In this document: positions 34,251-43,841 of the stretch, piece by piece
Position numbering within the stretch: the stretch's first letter is position 1
Layout of the letters: the number at the start of each line of letters is the position of its first letter
Assembly: GCA_018820855.1 (NCBI GenBank)
Contig: JAHJNL010000052.1
Coordinates: 1-64,000 of the forward strand
Source: Pseudomonadota bacterium
Lineage (GTDB): Bacteria > Desulfobacterota > Desulfobulbia > Desulfobulbales > Desulfocapsaceae
DNA length: 64,000 nt
Reading direction: 5' to 3'
Translations under genes and position numbers: made by a program
Notes under the pieces: model-generated
Seen by the model: only the letters and a program-made list of their open reading frames with translations
Told to the model about the DNA's origin: nothing
The model's database searches: none

Positions 34251-34847
34251 ATGGCTCAAATTTTCACCAGTTTAAAGGAAATAATTCTGGCTTCCGGGTC
34301 CCCTCGACGGCGTGCTTATTTAGAGGATCTCGGTCTTTCCTTTCGTGTGTCGTCTGCTGATATTGAAGAGAAGCTTCACCCAGGTGAGGCCTCTCTTGCC
34401 TATGTAGAGCGACTGGCACAGGAAAAGGCCAGGGTTGTTGCTGATGAAAACTCGAAGAATTGGATTGTTGCCGCCGATACCGTGGTCTGTTTTGAAGAAA
34501 TGGTGCTGGAGAAACCTGATGACGAACAGCACGCGTTGGAAATGCTCATGCGTCTCTCCGGGAAGGACCATTTGGTGAAGACTGCTGTCTGTTTACTCAA
34601 CAAGAGTCTGTCTGTCTGTGAGGTCGTCACTGTCACAACCCATGTCTTTTTCTGGGATTTCAGTGAGGACGTGGCATGGGCCTATGTGCAAAGTGGGGAG
34701 CCGCTTGATAAGGCTGGAAGTTATGGTATTCAGGGAAAAGGCGCCTTTCTTGTTCGGGAGATTCATGGCTCATATTCCAATGTTGTTGGTTTGCCTCTCT
34801 GTGAGTTCCTGGAAATGCTTATTCGACATGAACTGATCACTTCTTGA
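34251..34847 (+). CDS. maf: Maf-family nucleotide pyrophosphatase
   Basis: A 198-residue cytosolic enzyme that hydrolyses non-canonical or m5U/UTP/dTTP-type nucleoside triphosphates to the monophosphate. Signature motifs are all present: ILASGSPRRRAYL near 11-23, EEKLHPGEA, AADTVVCF near 73-80, LEKPDDEQHALEMLMRLSG, GEPLDKAGSYGIQGKGA, and GSYSNVVGLPL near the C terminus. No operon partner is evident. Confidence 0.95.
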   Translation: MAQIFTSLKEIILASGSPRRRAYLEDLGLSFRVSSADIEEKLHPGEASLAYVERLAQEKARVVADENSKNWIVAADTVVCFEEMVLEKPDDEQHALEMLMRLSGKDHLVKTAVCLLNKSLSVCEVVTVTTHVFFWDFSEDVAWAYVQSGEPLDKAGSYGIQGKGAFLVREIHGSYSNVVGLPLCEFLEMLIRHELITS

Positions 34848-35076
34848 AAAAACCCTTTCACATTGCAGGTGCCGGATGCAGCTCTGTACACCTGAATTTG
34901 AGGGGCTTTCTTGACTTTTTCGGAGATTGAGGGTAGCTAAATAAGATAGGGAAAAATTTCATGTTTTTGTCGTTTTAACCAGCTTGAAGAGAGAAACTGA
35001 AAGAGGTGTTATTTTTAAAAGTCCTCTTTTGTTTAATTTGTAACTATCATCATCATATGACAACTCGGTGTTTTTT

Positions 35077-38000
35077 ATGGTAAATGTCGACAGGCAACAG
35101 GAAGGTCTGGAAACTTTGAAGCTGATGAATGCGGCGACCAGTGCTCTTCGGCTTTATCCCGAGCAGTCTGGCAAGGTAACAAATGCCATTGAAAAGGCCT
35201 ATCAGGGGACAAAGGCCTTCTTGCGGAAGTATGAGCTCTTTCGTTTTACTCTGCAGGACGGAACTGCCCTGCTGCATGGAGAGCCTGTTGACAAACGCAC
35301 CCGGGAACATCTGAAGCTTTTGACATTTAATGAGCAGTTGCGCAAAATGGAACTCCATGAACTGGTCCTGAGAAAAGGATTTGATAGAAAGACCTTCAAA
35401 AAGATTCTCTCCGTCTTTTCTGCAACGCCGGAACAGGTGAAGAAGGCCGGAGGTGGCAGGGGGTTCATTGAGCAATTGGGTCTGACTGAGAATTTTCCGG
35501 AACAGTTTGTCTTGGCCGGGAAAGATGAAGAAGAGAAAAAACGGAAGGAAAGAGTTGAGGGGGTTTTGCAGGAGTTGTCACAGGGGGGGGTACGCCGCGA
35601 ATATATTCTCTATCTGCTGGGCAGGGAACAGAGCGGAACCGCCGGATTGGAGCTGCAACAGATTTTTCGAACTCCTGAAAAAAGTATCCGTATCATTGCC
35701 GCTGCAACTTATTCTCTGCTCCAACTCCTGCAGAAGGATAACATCGTTGTTTCTTCTCCAGTTTTCTCGCAGATGGTGGAGAAGATCGGTCTGTTTCTGG
35801 AAGAGACACAGTATGCTGAGATTGCTGCCAAGACTGCGGCCCTGCTCGGCCCTCATTTGGATGAGGCCTCTGTTCTCATGTTTGTCTGTCAGGAGTTTCC
35901 TCCTCCTTTTGGTGATTTTTTCTATAGGGCACAGGTCAATGCCATAGAGAGCACCTCAATGAAAAACCTGATCACTTGGATGCGGGAACAGCAGGAAAGG
36001 GGAGGGGACGGGAATAGCAAGTTGATCCCGCAGCTGAAGGTTTTGTACAATGCTTATGAACGGTTAATGACAACTCCCCGAGGAAAACAACTTCAGGCTA
36101 CAGTGGTAACGAAGGAGATCCTGGAAAAAACGGAGCAGGGGAGAAGAGGGAAAAGGGTACAGGCTGGTATCACTGCTCTGGCCAAAGGGGACATGCATAG
36201 TCTGAGAAATGAGGAAGTCCGTCTCAACCTTCCGGCCACCATTGAAAAACTCCTGAGCAACGACAAAGAGCCATTGGCGGCCGCCATTATTCAGAACATG
36301 GTGACTGGTTTGAAGGAAAAGGAGAATGAACTTCGTCCTTTTCTTGGCCAGACTATCGGAGGTATAGCTGTAAAGCTGGCGACTCTGGAGCGCTGGGATT
36401 GGCTGGGGAAGCTTGTTCCGATCTGTCTGGCCTGGATTCGTGAGTCAGAAACTGCTGGCCGGACCTATGAAAACTATTTAACTGCTTTACAGGCTATGAT
36501 GAGTCATGCCTGGAAAACCGATAATGATGAGTTGGCAGAGCGTATTTTAAATGTGTTTTTTCATATACGTTCAGGCGGCCTGGAAAAATCGGAATCCATA
36601 CGAACCCTTGTCGGGAAAATCCAAGATAAGGGGGTTGACCGGGCGATTCTGCAATCCTATCTCGAGAGATGTTTCGTAAAACCGGTTGATGAGATGATAT
36701 GCAGGAAAATTTCCATGCAGGGGCCAGTCGCTGCCAGGTTCATGCTGGATGCCTTGCTCGCCGCAGAGGGTCGTTCCGAGCGCATCAGACTGTTAAAGAT
36801 CCTCAGCAGTATGCAGCAACAGCTTCCTCCTATCCTTCTTGAGCGCCTTCCACTGCCCATGCCATGGTTTGGTAAACGAAATCTTATCAGATTGATGGCT
36901 GAGACTGGTTCCGAAAAAGATGCAGAGGCTGTTCTTGCATATATTGCACACGAAGATCTGCGGGTTGGCCAGGAAACCCTGGGCTGTATTGTGAAAATCG
37001 GGGGCGACTCTACCCAGAAATACCTCCTTCAGATGTTACCCTTGGCCAGTGTTCGGTTTAAGACCCATGTGGTGAAAGCCCTGAGGGGGGTGGCAGATGA
37101 TGCGGTTGTGACTCCGCTGGTTGGGCTCCTTGATGAATGTAAATTGTATAGCGGACCTCAGAAAAAAATGCTGGTTGTGGAAATCTGCAATACTCTCGGT
37201 GCCTCAGGAGCTGCGGCTGCTATTCCTGTACTTCGGGAGGTGCTTGACAGTCACGACAGACAACTGGGAAGGGAGGGTGTCAGTGCTGCTGAACAGGCCA
37301 TCGATTTGATTCAGGAGAAGAGCAGGCTGGCATCGGCGAAGGAGCAAGTACAGAAAAAACAGGAAAGTGAAGAACAGACGCGGAATACCCAGGTCTCCGA
37401 TAGGCAAACCGTTAATGAATACGAATGTATTACATCCCACCCTGATGAAGAAAAAGTGTACAACTACCTTAATCAGGATAAAAAGGAAGCTGCAAAACGC
37501 GTGCTTGTCGAGCTTATCGAGAAAACAGTTCGACTCAGGCAGTTTGACGATGCCGAGTCTTTGCGAATGCGGCTTATTGAAATCGATCCCATGGCATTGT
37601 CGGATATAATCAAGGCCGCAGAGTTCATAGAGGAGGCCAAGAGCGCCCTCATCGATCAGGATCATATTCTGATCTGGTCTGACCTGTATGATCTTCTCGG
37701 CACCGAGGACTTCAATACCTTTTACCTTGCGCTGCAGCATGAGAACTATCCATCTGAAACTTCTATTGTGAAACAGGGCGATACGCAGTGGCGTCTTTTC
37801 TTTATCAACAAGGGTAGGGTGAAGCTCTTTTATCGGGACAAAGAGAATGAGACTCTGGTCAAGACCTTGGGGGCTGGCCAGGTATTTGGGGGAAGTTCAT
37901 TCTTTGATGATTCGATCTGGACTCTCAGTGCGACAAGCATGGGGGCAGTTGAAGTGTCCAGTTTGTCCATGGAGAATCTTGATAAATGGGGCGAGGTCTA

Positions 38001-38433
38001 CCCGTCTCTTGAACCCAAACTCCAGGATTTCTGCAAGCGTTTTGATCAGGTAAGTGATTTTTTTATATCTTCCGGGGCTGATCGACGGAAGAACCTGCGC
38101 AGTACACTGTCGGGTTGTGTCACCATTGCACTGCTGGATGGTCAGGGGAAAGTCACTGAAACGACGTTACGGGGTGAGGGGAGTGATATATCTACGGGAG
38201 GGGCATCTTTTTTTGCAAAAATTTCGACAAGAAAACATGCCCGTATGCTCTTGGGCCGCTATGTCAGAGTTTTTTTTGCAGGAACAGAGAAAGATGTTCC
38301 AGAAGCCGGAATTCCCGGAATTGTAGTGGCTGTTCGTTCCCATCATTCCCTGGATCTTGGGCGTTCTATTCATATTTGTTTTGATAATCCCCTTAAAAAA
38401 GATGAGCTGCAGGCCATTGTTGATAAAAGGTGA
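35077..38433 (+). CDS. Large HEAT-repeat protein with cyclic-nucleotide-binding and PilZ domains
   Basis: A 1118-residue cytosolic protein (a GTG three codons earlier is an alternative start). Residues about 1-590 are helical and unrecognised. Residues about 590-750 contain HEAT-like repeats (RLMAETGSEKDAEAVLAYIA, GADDAVVTPLVGLLD-type units). After a charged linker, residues about 885-990 form a CNB domain (SIVKQGDTQWRLFFINKGRV). The last 110 residues are a PilZ domain with the c-di-GMP motif RRKNLR and DISTGGASF. It could therefore read both a cyclic mononucleotide and c-di-GMP and present a large scaffold. The following primase-helicase gene is 62 bases downstream. Confidence 0.82.
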   Translation: MVNVDRQQEGLETLKLMNAATSALRLYPEQSGKVTNAIEKAYQGTKAFLRKYELFRFTLQDGTALLHGEPVDKRTREHLKLLTFNEQLRKMELHELVLRKGFDRKTFKKILSVFSATPEQVKKAGGGRGFIEQLGLTENFPEQFVLAGKDEEEKKRKERVEGVLQELSQGGVRREYILYLLGREQSGTAGLELQQIFRTPEKSIRIIAAATYSLLQLLQKDNIVVSSPVFSQMVEKIGLFLEETQYAEIAAKTAALLGPHLDEASVLMFVCQEFPPPFGDFFYRAQVNAIESTSMKNLITWMREQQERGGDGNSKLIPQLKVLYNAYERLMTTPRGKQLQATVVTKEILEKTEQGRRGKRVQAGITALAKGDMHSLRNEEVRLNLPATIEKLLSNDKEPLAAAIIQNMVTGLKEKENELRPFLGQTIGGIAVKLATLERWDWLGKLVPICLAWIRESETAGRTYENYLTALQAMMSHAWKTDNDELAERILNVFFHIRSGGLEKSESIRTLVGKIQDKGVDRAILQSYLERCFVKPVDEMICRKISMQGPVAARFMLDALLAAEGRSERIRLLKILSSMQQQLPPILLERLPLPMPWFGKRNLIRLMAETGSEKDAEAVLAYIAHEDLRVGQETLGCIVKIGGDSTQKYLLQMLPLASVRFKTHVVKALRGVADDAVVTPLVGLLDECKLYSGPQKKMLVVEICNTLGASGAAAAIPVLREVLDSHDRQLGREGVSAAEQAIDLIQEKSRLASAKEQVQKKQESEEQTRNTQVSDRQTVNEYECITSHPDEEKVYNYLNQDKKEAAKRVLVELIEKTVRLRQFDDAESLRMRLIEIDPMALSDIIKAAEFIEEAKSALIDQDHILIWSDLYDLLGTEDFNTFYLALQHENYPSETSIVKQGDTQWRLFFINKGRVKLFYRDKENETLVKTLGAGQVFGGSSFFDDSIWTLSATSMGAVEVSSLSMENLDKWGEVYPSLEPKLQDFCKRFDQVSDFFISSGADRRKNLRSTLSGCVTIALLDGQGKVTETTLRGEGSDISTGGASFFAKISTRKHARMLLGRYVRVFFAGTEKDVPEAGIPGIVVAVRSHHSLDLGRSIHICFDNPLKKDELQAIVDKR

Positions 38434-38495
38434 TTGCTGCCGTGACTCACAACCCTGAGGCGTGTTGAATATAATTTTTCAAGAGATAGAGAAGT

Positions 38496-40286
38496 ATGGA
38501 TCAGAATGAAGCTATAGCAAGTCTCTATCTTCGCAATCTTTCCAATCCGCAAGTTGAAAAAAATTTTCTCACTGCCGATTGTCCTTTTTGCCGAGAAAAA
38601 GGACTCGATCCCCATGGCCGGTTTGTGGTCTTTCTCAAGAAAGATGGTTTTTTTCACGGTTATTTCCGTTGTCTGAACCGCTGTGTTCCCGGAGGATTCC
38701 CCCTCTGGTTCGCCAAAATGTCAGGGCTTGATCCGGCTCAGGTGCCAGGTTTTGATCCGGATCGGGAACCCTTACTCAAAAAATCTGATTATCCCGTTAC
38801 AAATCTGAACCAGGAGATAAAGTCCTATCAGGGCAGTCTCACCAGCGCTCTGGTGGCTCGTTTCCATGAGGCTGGAGTGAGTGAAGACCTTCTGGCTGAA
38901 CAGCTTGTCGGGTTTAATGGTCGCTATCTGGTCTATCCTTATATTCAGGATGATGGGAATTGTTATGCGGCGCGATGCGTTTTTCCGGGTCGCAAGGGTG
39001 ATTTTTTCTGGCATGGTGATGAAAAGCTTTTTGGCGAAAAGTCTCGAATTTTTAACCTCCGGGATATTGGATATTGTGAAAATGGAAGCCTGTTTCTCTG
39101 TGAGGGAGAAGACAACCTTCTTACGCTAAAGCAATTGGGATATCCCGGTGTTGCTGTACCTGATTATCAGAATCTGGAAAATATTGATCCCGAGCAGTTT
39201 GCCTTTATCAAGACCCTTTTTCTTGTCACTGAAAACAGTGGTGAGTCTGAGATAAGTATGCGCAAGGTAGCGTCTCGCATCGGGTATAAGGTCCGTCCTT
39301 TCAGGTGGCCTGTCGGGTTGCCGAAAAATTATACACTCTGGCAGCTGGCAAAGGACAAGGGAAAAAATTTTCGGGTTGCTGTCTCAGCAATGATCAAGGC
39401 CTCCAGGGCCTTTTCACCTTTTGCCACTCCGGCCAGAGAACATGACCATTTCTTTGAGCAGCTTTCCATGGAAGCAGGGACGTCCTATGCAGCCCTGAAG
39501 TCAGGATTTCCTTTGCTGGATAAGGCCTTGGACGGTATTCACGGAATCAATATTGTCGGTGGCGCTCCCAAATCAGGAAAGTCCACGTTTATGATTCAGA
39601 TGGCAACAGAGATGGCCCTGCGAAAAATCCCGGTACTTTATTATGATTTTGAAAACGGCAGACAGAAAATCTATCAACGGACCCTTAGCCGTCTGAGTAA
39701 CCTGTCGACAGAGGCTATTCGGAAACATGAGATTGGCGAAAAGGAAGAGAGTCGCTATCAGGAAGCCTGTGAACGTTTCAAAGAGATGCTCACCTATTTT
39801 CGAGTTATCAACGACAGGCAGGTGACTCCTGAGATAATGCGTCGGCACATAGATTTTATTCGGCATGAGACCAATTGTGAGTTCACCGTAGTTGTCATAG
39901 ACAGCCTTCACAAATTGCCTTTCAAGGATTTTACCGAACGCAGGACGGGTATTGATGCCTGGCTGAGACAGCTGGAATCCATCCGTGATGAATTGCATGT
40001 GTCTTTTCTGGTTATTTCAGAGCTTTCCAGAGGGGATGGCGGGAGCTATGCGGAAACTCCGCATCTGGGTGTGTTTAAAGGTTCGGGGGATATCGAATAC
40101 AGTGCTGATAATGCCATGGTTCTTTTTCCGGATTGGGATCCCTTGTCTTCTGTTTCCGAGCAGAAACGAAAGAACAAGCTCTGGCTGGTGGCCAGTCGTG
40201 AACATAGTCCTGGCCTGGTTGCTGGGTATGAGCTGGACTATCCTTACTGGGGATTTACAGAACGTGAAGACCAGTGTCAAAAATAG
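38496..40286 (+). CDS. Twinkle/T7-gp4-like primase-helicase protein
   Basis: A 596-residue protein. The N terminus has a zinc-finger pattern, Cys29-x2-Cys32 and Cys59-x3-Cys63. A TOPRIM-like segment follows (about 195-265): SLFLCEGEDNLLTLKQLG holds the Glu motif, but the usual DxD is degenerate (VTENSGES), so primase activity is doubtful. From about 335 a RecA/DnaB-type ATPase has Walker A GGAPKSGKST near 354-363 and Walker B VVVIDSLHK near 467. No phage genes are nearby. It could be a repair or plasmid-derived helicase, or a domesticated phage gene. Confidence 0.8.
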   Translation: MDQNEAIASLYLRNLSNPQVEKNFLTADCPFCREKGLDPHGRFVVFLKKDGFFHGYFRCLNRCVPGGFPLWFAKMSGLDPAQVPGFDPDREPLLKKSDYPVTNLNQEIKSYQGSLTSALVARFHEAGVSEDLLAEQLVGFNGRYLVYPYIQDDGNCYAARCVFPGRKGDFFWHGDEKLFGEKSRIFNLRDIGYCENGSLFLCEGEDNLLTLKQLGYPGVAVPDYQNLENIDPEQFAFIKTLFLVTENSGESEISMRKVASRIGYKVRPFRWPVGLPKNYTLWQLAKDKGKNFRVAVSAMIKASRAFSPFATPAREHDHFFEQLSMEAGTSYAALKSGFPLLDKALDGIHGINIVGGAPKSGKSTFMIQMATEMALRKIPVLYYDFENGRQKIYQRTLSRLSNLSTEAIRKHEIGEKEESRYQEACERFKEMLTYFRVINDRQVTPEIMRRHIDFIRHETNCEFTVVVIDSLHKLPFKDFTERRTGIDAWLRQLESIRDELHVSFLVISELSRGDGGSYAETPHLGVFKGSGDIEYSADNAMVLFPDWDPLSSVSEQKRKNKLWLVASREHSPGLVAGYELDYPYWGFTEREDQCQK

Positions 40287-40445
40287 CGGTATCTGTTGGG
40301 TAATGAGTACTTTTCTTTGGTAATTTTGTTCCTGTTCCTGTATCTTTCTTCTAAGAAGTTTATCTGGTTGGTGGAGGGTAACCCTGTTCTGCCAATTGAG
40401 CAGTCAAGTGCATCACTGATGTGTGTTTATTTTAAGGAGTGACCT

Positions 40446-41132
40446 ATGAAAAGAGTAGTGTCGGCCTTGGCCGCCGGTCTGGTATTTTTGGCTGTTCAAA
40501 ATGTCCAGGCTTTTAACCCGCAGGGAGGAAATGCTCTCTGGGGAAAATATGCCATTCAAACATGCCGATCCTGTCATAAAGAAAAGGGCTTGACTGCACT
40601 GGATCCTCAAGAACGGAGCAGGGAACAATGGGAGGCTATTTTTGCTGACGACTATAAAAAGCTGAGAGAGATGTCCCATGATTTTTCTGCTGTGGGCATA
40701 AATGACAGGCAACTGGAAAATATCTATCGGTATCTGGTGGAGACCTCAACAAAAAATGCATCTGTAACGGAAGTGGCAGCAGTACCTGTCACAAAAACAA
40801 AGAAAACAACTGCTGCTGCACAGAGCCCTGCTGCAACCACCAAGCAAGAAGCGGATAAGAAGTTTGATCCGGATGCCGGTGATGCAGGCAAGGGCCGCTA
40901 TATATTCCGTAAGTGTTTGAACTGCCACAAGAAAAATAAGCTGGTTATCATTTCCCCCGGCGACCGCACCAAGAAGGCCTGGAGTCGTTACTTTGCCAAT
41001 GATTTCAAAAAATTCAAAAGGGCGATGCCAGAATTTGATACCTATGGCTATTCAGTTGCTCAGATGGAGCATCTGCATCAGTTTGTCTTGAAATATGCCC
41101 TTGATGCCGATAAGCCGAAGACCTGCGAATAA
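40446..41132 (+). CDS. Periplasmic dihaem c-type cytochrome with internal repeat
   Basis: A 228-residue secreted protein with signal peptide ending at VQA-F. Two class I-like haem units, CRSCH at 40-44 and CLNCH at 157-161, each follow a G..L/R-W/Y..F/I element and precede a W..IF.DDY/W..YF.NDF block, so the protein is an internal duplication joined by an Ala/Thr/Lys-rich linker (about 108-140). It probably shuttles electrons in the periplasm. An AAGGAG ribosome site precedes the start. It faces the 11-haem/rhodanese gene tail to tail. Confidence 0.88.
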   Translation: MKRVVSALAAGLVFLAVQNVQAFNPQGGNALWGKYAIQTCRSCHKEKGLTALDPQERSREQWEAIFADDYKKLREMSHDFSAVGINDRQLENIYRYLVETSTKNASVTEVAAVPVTKTKKTTAAAQSPAATTKQEADKKFDPDAGDAGKGRYIFRKCLNCHKKNKLVIISPGDRTKKAWSRYFANDFKKFKRAMPEFDTYGYSVAQMEHLHQFVLKYALDADKPKTCE

Positions 41133-41157
41133 AAACATTTTTGCGTTAGTAAAAAAC

Positions 41158-41193
41158 AAAAAAGCCCTCTTCCGTAAGGAAGGGGGCTTTTTT
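41158..41193 (+). terminator. Rho-independent terminator of the dihaem cytochrome
   Basis: AAAAAAGCCCTCTTCC (41158-41173) pairs with GGAAGGGGGCTTTTTT (41178-41193), one G-T wobble, loop GTAA, ending in a T-run. Confidence 0.93.
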
Positions 41194-41388
41194 GTTGGAA
41201 AATATTGACGGGGTGTTGCTTATTGTTGCAGCCTGGTCAATAAACAGGAAGAAAAACTACCGTGTGGATCTGTTTGAGGTCGGCTTTATGCGGGAGTGAT
41301 GTGTCCTGTGTGTTGTCATAGAGCCTCACCACTCCTGCTTGATCACCTTTTGCGGATGAATCTGTTTCCCTCTCCGCACCTTGCCTTG

Positions 41389-41436
41389 AAAAATGCCTTA
41401 GGGCACCGTAACTCACCTTTTGATGTACGGTGCCCT
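41389..41436 (-). terminator. Probable terminator of the 11-haem/rhodanese gene
   Basis: AGGGCACCGTA (41400-41410) pairs perfectly with TACGGTGCCCT (41426-41436), 15-base loop. On the minus strand it is followed by AAGGCATTTTT, and it lies 20 bases past the cytochrome stop codon. Confidence 0.7.
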
Positions 41437-41456
41437 CGGTCCTTGATGGTGAGCTG

Positions 41457-43595
41457 TTATTCGAATTCCGCTGCCCATTCTGCCCAGGAACCATCATGAA
41501 CCTTAACGTTGTCGTAACCGAGATAGGTGAGCACCATATATAATTCTGCTGCAAGCATATTGGTGTTGCAGGTGGTGTAGATCTTTTTGCTTTGTGAGGG
41601 AATCATCCCTGCGGTTGAGAGCAGCCAGGATAACCGCTCTTTCGGATAGAGTTTTCCGCCGCTGTCCATGAGGGTTCGCAGGGGGAAACTGAGAGATTCG
41701 GGGATAGACCCACCTTTTCTGGCAATGTCATCTCGATTCATGTCACCATTGTGCTGGGCTGCATTGCGAACGTCGACAACAATTGTCTGCTCGCTTCCCA
41801 TGGATTCGACGATATCATGGTTGTTGACAAGAAGGTCCTGGGGCTTGACGGGATACTTTGTTATCTTTGCTACCGGCGCCTTGCCCGTGGCCAGTGGATA
41901 TCCTTGTCGTTTCCAGTCAGCAATATTCCCATCGAGAAAAGATATTTTCTCATGACCTATCATCTTTAAGGCAAGAAAAGCAATCCCCCGGCCACTGTGC
42001 TCATCATCATAAAGAACAATGCGTTTTTCCGGAGAAAGTCCAAGCCGTTTGCCTCCAAAGATCTCTGCCAGTTGTTCAGGAGGCTGCATCATATATGGTG
42101 GTGTGGTATCTGCTCCGGACCTGAAGAGGCAGAAGCAGAGGTGATAGGCCCCTGGAATATGACCCTGTTCGTATTGGGCCTTGGTCCGGGTGTCGAGTAT
42201 GATGAGGTTCTTGTCTTTTTGGTGAGTGTTCAGCCACTCCGTAGAGACTCGCATCTCCACATCCGGATCAATAGGAGAGAGAATGAAAGAGCGTCTTGGC
42301 TGGACTTTGTCAGGAACATCCTGATTTTTGAGGAGAATATGTCGATTGGCAACAAGGGTGTCAAAAGGGACACTGTCCTGAGTCAGAAAAAGTTCTTTAT
42401 TACCATGGCAATGGTTACAGTCGGCAGTCTGCCACGTCCTGCGTTGAATCGTATGGGGTGTAGCTTTTTTATATGTTGGAAGAGCGGAAAAACGTTTCAT
42501 TCCGCCAATGGTAGCATCAAAGGTGTCTCGCTGAACCCCGATTTTTCGCATGAGGACATAGCGGGGACCGTCTTTTTCCGGATTAAGACCTATGTGAAAA
42601 CCTTTTGTCGGGGGCGGTGATTGGGAGTAGGCAATTCCGTCCTCATCGGTTCCCAGGTGACAGGAATCGCAGTTCTGGTATGAAGCAGCATGGCAGACAG
42701 AGCAGGAGACATTGTTCTTGTGCAGAACATGTTCCGGAACCGGTCCTTCGAGAACCGTTGTATGACAGTCAACACACTCTGGCAGTTGCTCAAAATGATA
42801 TCTGCTGTCAGCACCCTCAGCTGAAGCATGGAGTTCCTGTCCGGAATGGCAGTCGGAACAGGTCATCTTGTATTTCTGGTAATGGATGTCGCCCTTGCCT
42901 TCTTTTCCGATAAAGTCTGTGCCGGTGGGATGGGTGTGACAGGGGAGGCATTGGTAGACAAAATCTGGTTTTTTCTGGAAAAGGTGGCCTGCTCGTAGTC
43001 CGCCACCAGCCACCGCCGGTCTGCTGACATGGCAGGAGCCGCAACTCCCCTGGTGGCAGGTGAGACAGGTGGTGTCAAGAACCGTGTCTTTGAGTCGGTC
43101 GACTTGTTCTTTGCTGCACCGCTTCTCCAGGGTCTTGTACAGAGGAGCTGGGTTCATATGCAGCGAGTTGATAGCTGCCGCGGTCAGATCCCCATGGCAT
43201 TGTCCGCAGGTGTCTTCACTGTTAAGGCTCGGGTCCGCGATCATGCCGTTGTGGGCAGTATCCGGATCTGTACTCTCTGGATCACCGAGGTGACAGAGTT
43301 GACAGGGTATTTGTCCGTGGGGGGTAGAGAGAAAGGTCTTATCGACAAGGACTTTTTCATAGAGATCAAAAGGAGCCTGTTTGATCCGGTATCCGTTTCC
43401 CCTCTGCAGTTCTGAGATTTCCGGTTCATTTTCTGCAAAACTGATGGCGTCTGCAGTGAGTTCGTCAATCGCATCCGGATTGGTGTGACAGAGAGTGCAC
43501 TGGTTCTGTGTTGAGGAATCACTCAAGGCTGGAGATGCAAGAGTAACGCCTAGTAAGGGGAGAAGGAAAAGGGCTGCTAGTTTTGCAGAGAACAT
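41457..43595 (-). CDS. Undecahaem c-cytochrome fused to a tandem rhodanese
   Basis: A 712-residue secreted protein, start with AGGAG 7 bases upstream. Residues 1-25 are a signal peptide. Eleven CXXCH sites lie between 33 and 398 (Cys33, 98, 130, 177, 185, 216, 246, 274, 298, 309, 393). Residues about 448-570 are a first rhodanese domain whose catalytic Cys position is Asp (LYDDEHSGRG). Residues about 585-712 are a second rhodanese with a Cys at 676 (YTTCNTNMLAA) and the thiosulfate-sulfurtransferase ending DGSWAEW. That inactive/active pair is the classical tandem sulfurtransferase plan. The fusion suggests a periplasmic or surface enzyme that couples sulfur transfer (thiosulfate, polysulfide or persulfide) to a haem wire. 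It follows the DUF3373 porin on the same strand. Confidence 0.92.
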   Translation of the reverse strand: MFSAKLAALFLLPLLGVTLASPALSDSSTQNQCTLCHTNPDAIDELTADAISFAENEPEISELQRGNGYRIKQAPFDLYEKVLVDKTFLSTPHGQIPCQLCHLGDPESTDPDTAHNGMIADPSLNSEDTCGQCHGDLTAAAINSLHMNPAPLYKTLEKRCSKEQVDRLKDTVLDTTCLTCHQGSCGSCHVSRPAVAGGGLRAGHLFQKKPDFVYQCLPCHTHPTGTDFIGKEGKGDIHYQKYKMTCSDCHSGQELHASAEGADSRYHFEQLPECVDCHTTVLEGPVPEHVLHKNNVSCSVCHAASYQNCDSCHLGTDEDGIAYSQSPPPTKGFHIGLNPEKDGPRYVLMRKIGVQRDTFDATIGGMKRFSALPTYKKATPHTIQRRTWQTADCNHCHGNKELFLTQDSVPFDTLVANRHILLKNQDVPDKVQPRRSFILSPIDPDVEMRVSTEWLNTHQKDKNLIILDTRTKAQYEQGHIPGAYHLCFCLFRSGADTTPPYMMQPPEQLAEIFGGKRLGLSPEKRIVLYDDEHSGRGIAFLALKMIGHEKISFLDGNIADWKRQGYPLATGKAPVAKITKYPVKPQDLLVNNHDIVESMGSEQTIVVDVRNAAQHNGDMNRDDIARKGGSIPESLSFPLRTLMDSGGKLYPKERLSWLLSTAGMIPSQSKKIYTTCNTNMLAAELYMVLTYLGYDNVKVHDGSWAEWAAEFE

Positions 43596-43765
43596 GGCTA
43601 TCTCCTGACAGGTTGTTATGAAAAGAGTTGATTACTGTCCAAGAGACTCAACTCTCACAGCTTGATGGGTAAACTAATCCGGGAAAACACTTTCTGCAGG
43701 GCAGCAGGAGTTTTTATGTCAGTAAATGCTATCACAAGGGGTACAGAAAAAACAGGAAAGAAGGG

Positions 43766-43808
43766 TGGAAAAAGAAAAAGGGACAAGCCGAGAGAGTCGA
43801 CTTGTCCC
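43766..43808 (-). terminator. Terminator of the DUF3373 porin gene
   Basis: GGGACAAG (43780-43787) pairs with CTTGTCCC (43801-43808), with an inner CGA/TCG pairing. On the minus strand the stem is followed by TTTTTCTTTTT. It separates the porin from the 11-haem gene, which therefore has its own promoter or depends on read-through. Confidence 0.85.
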
Positions 43809-43841
43809 TAATAAGTAATCACCTTTCAAGCAAGGAAGAAA

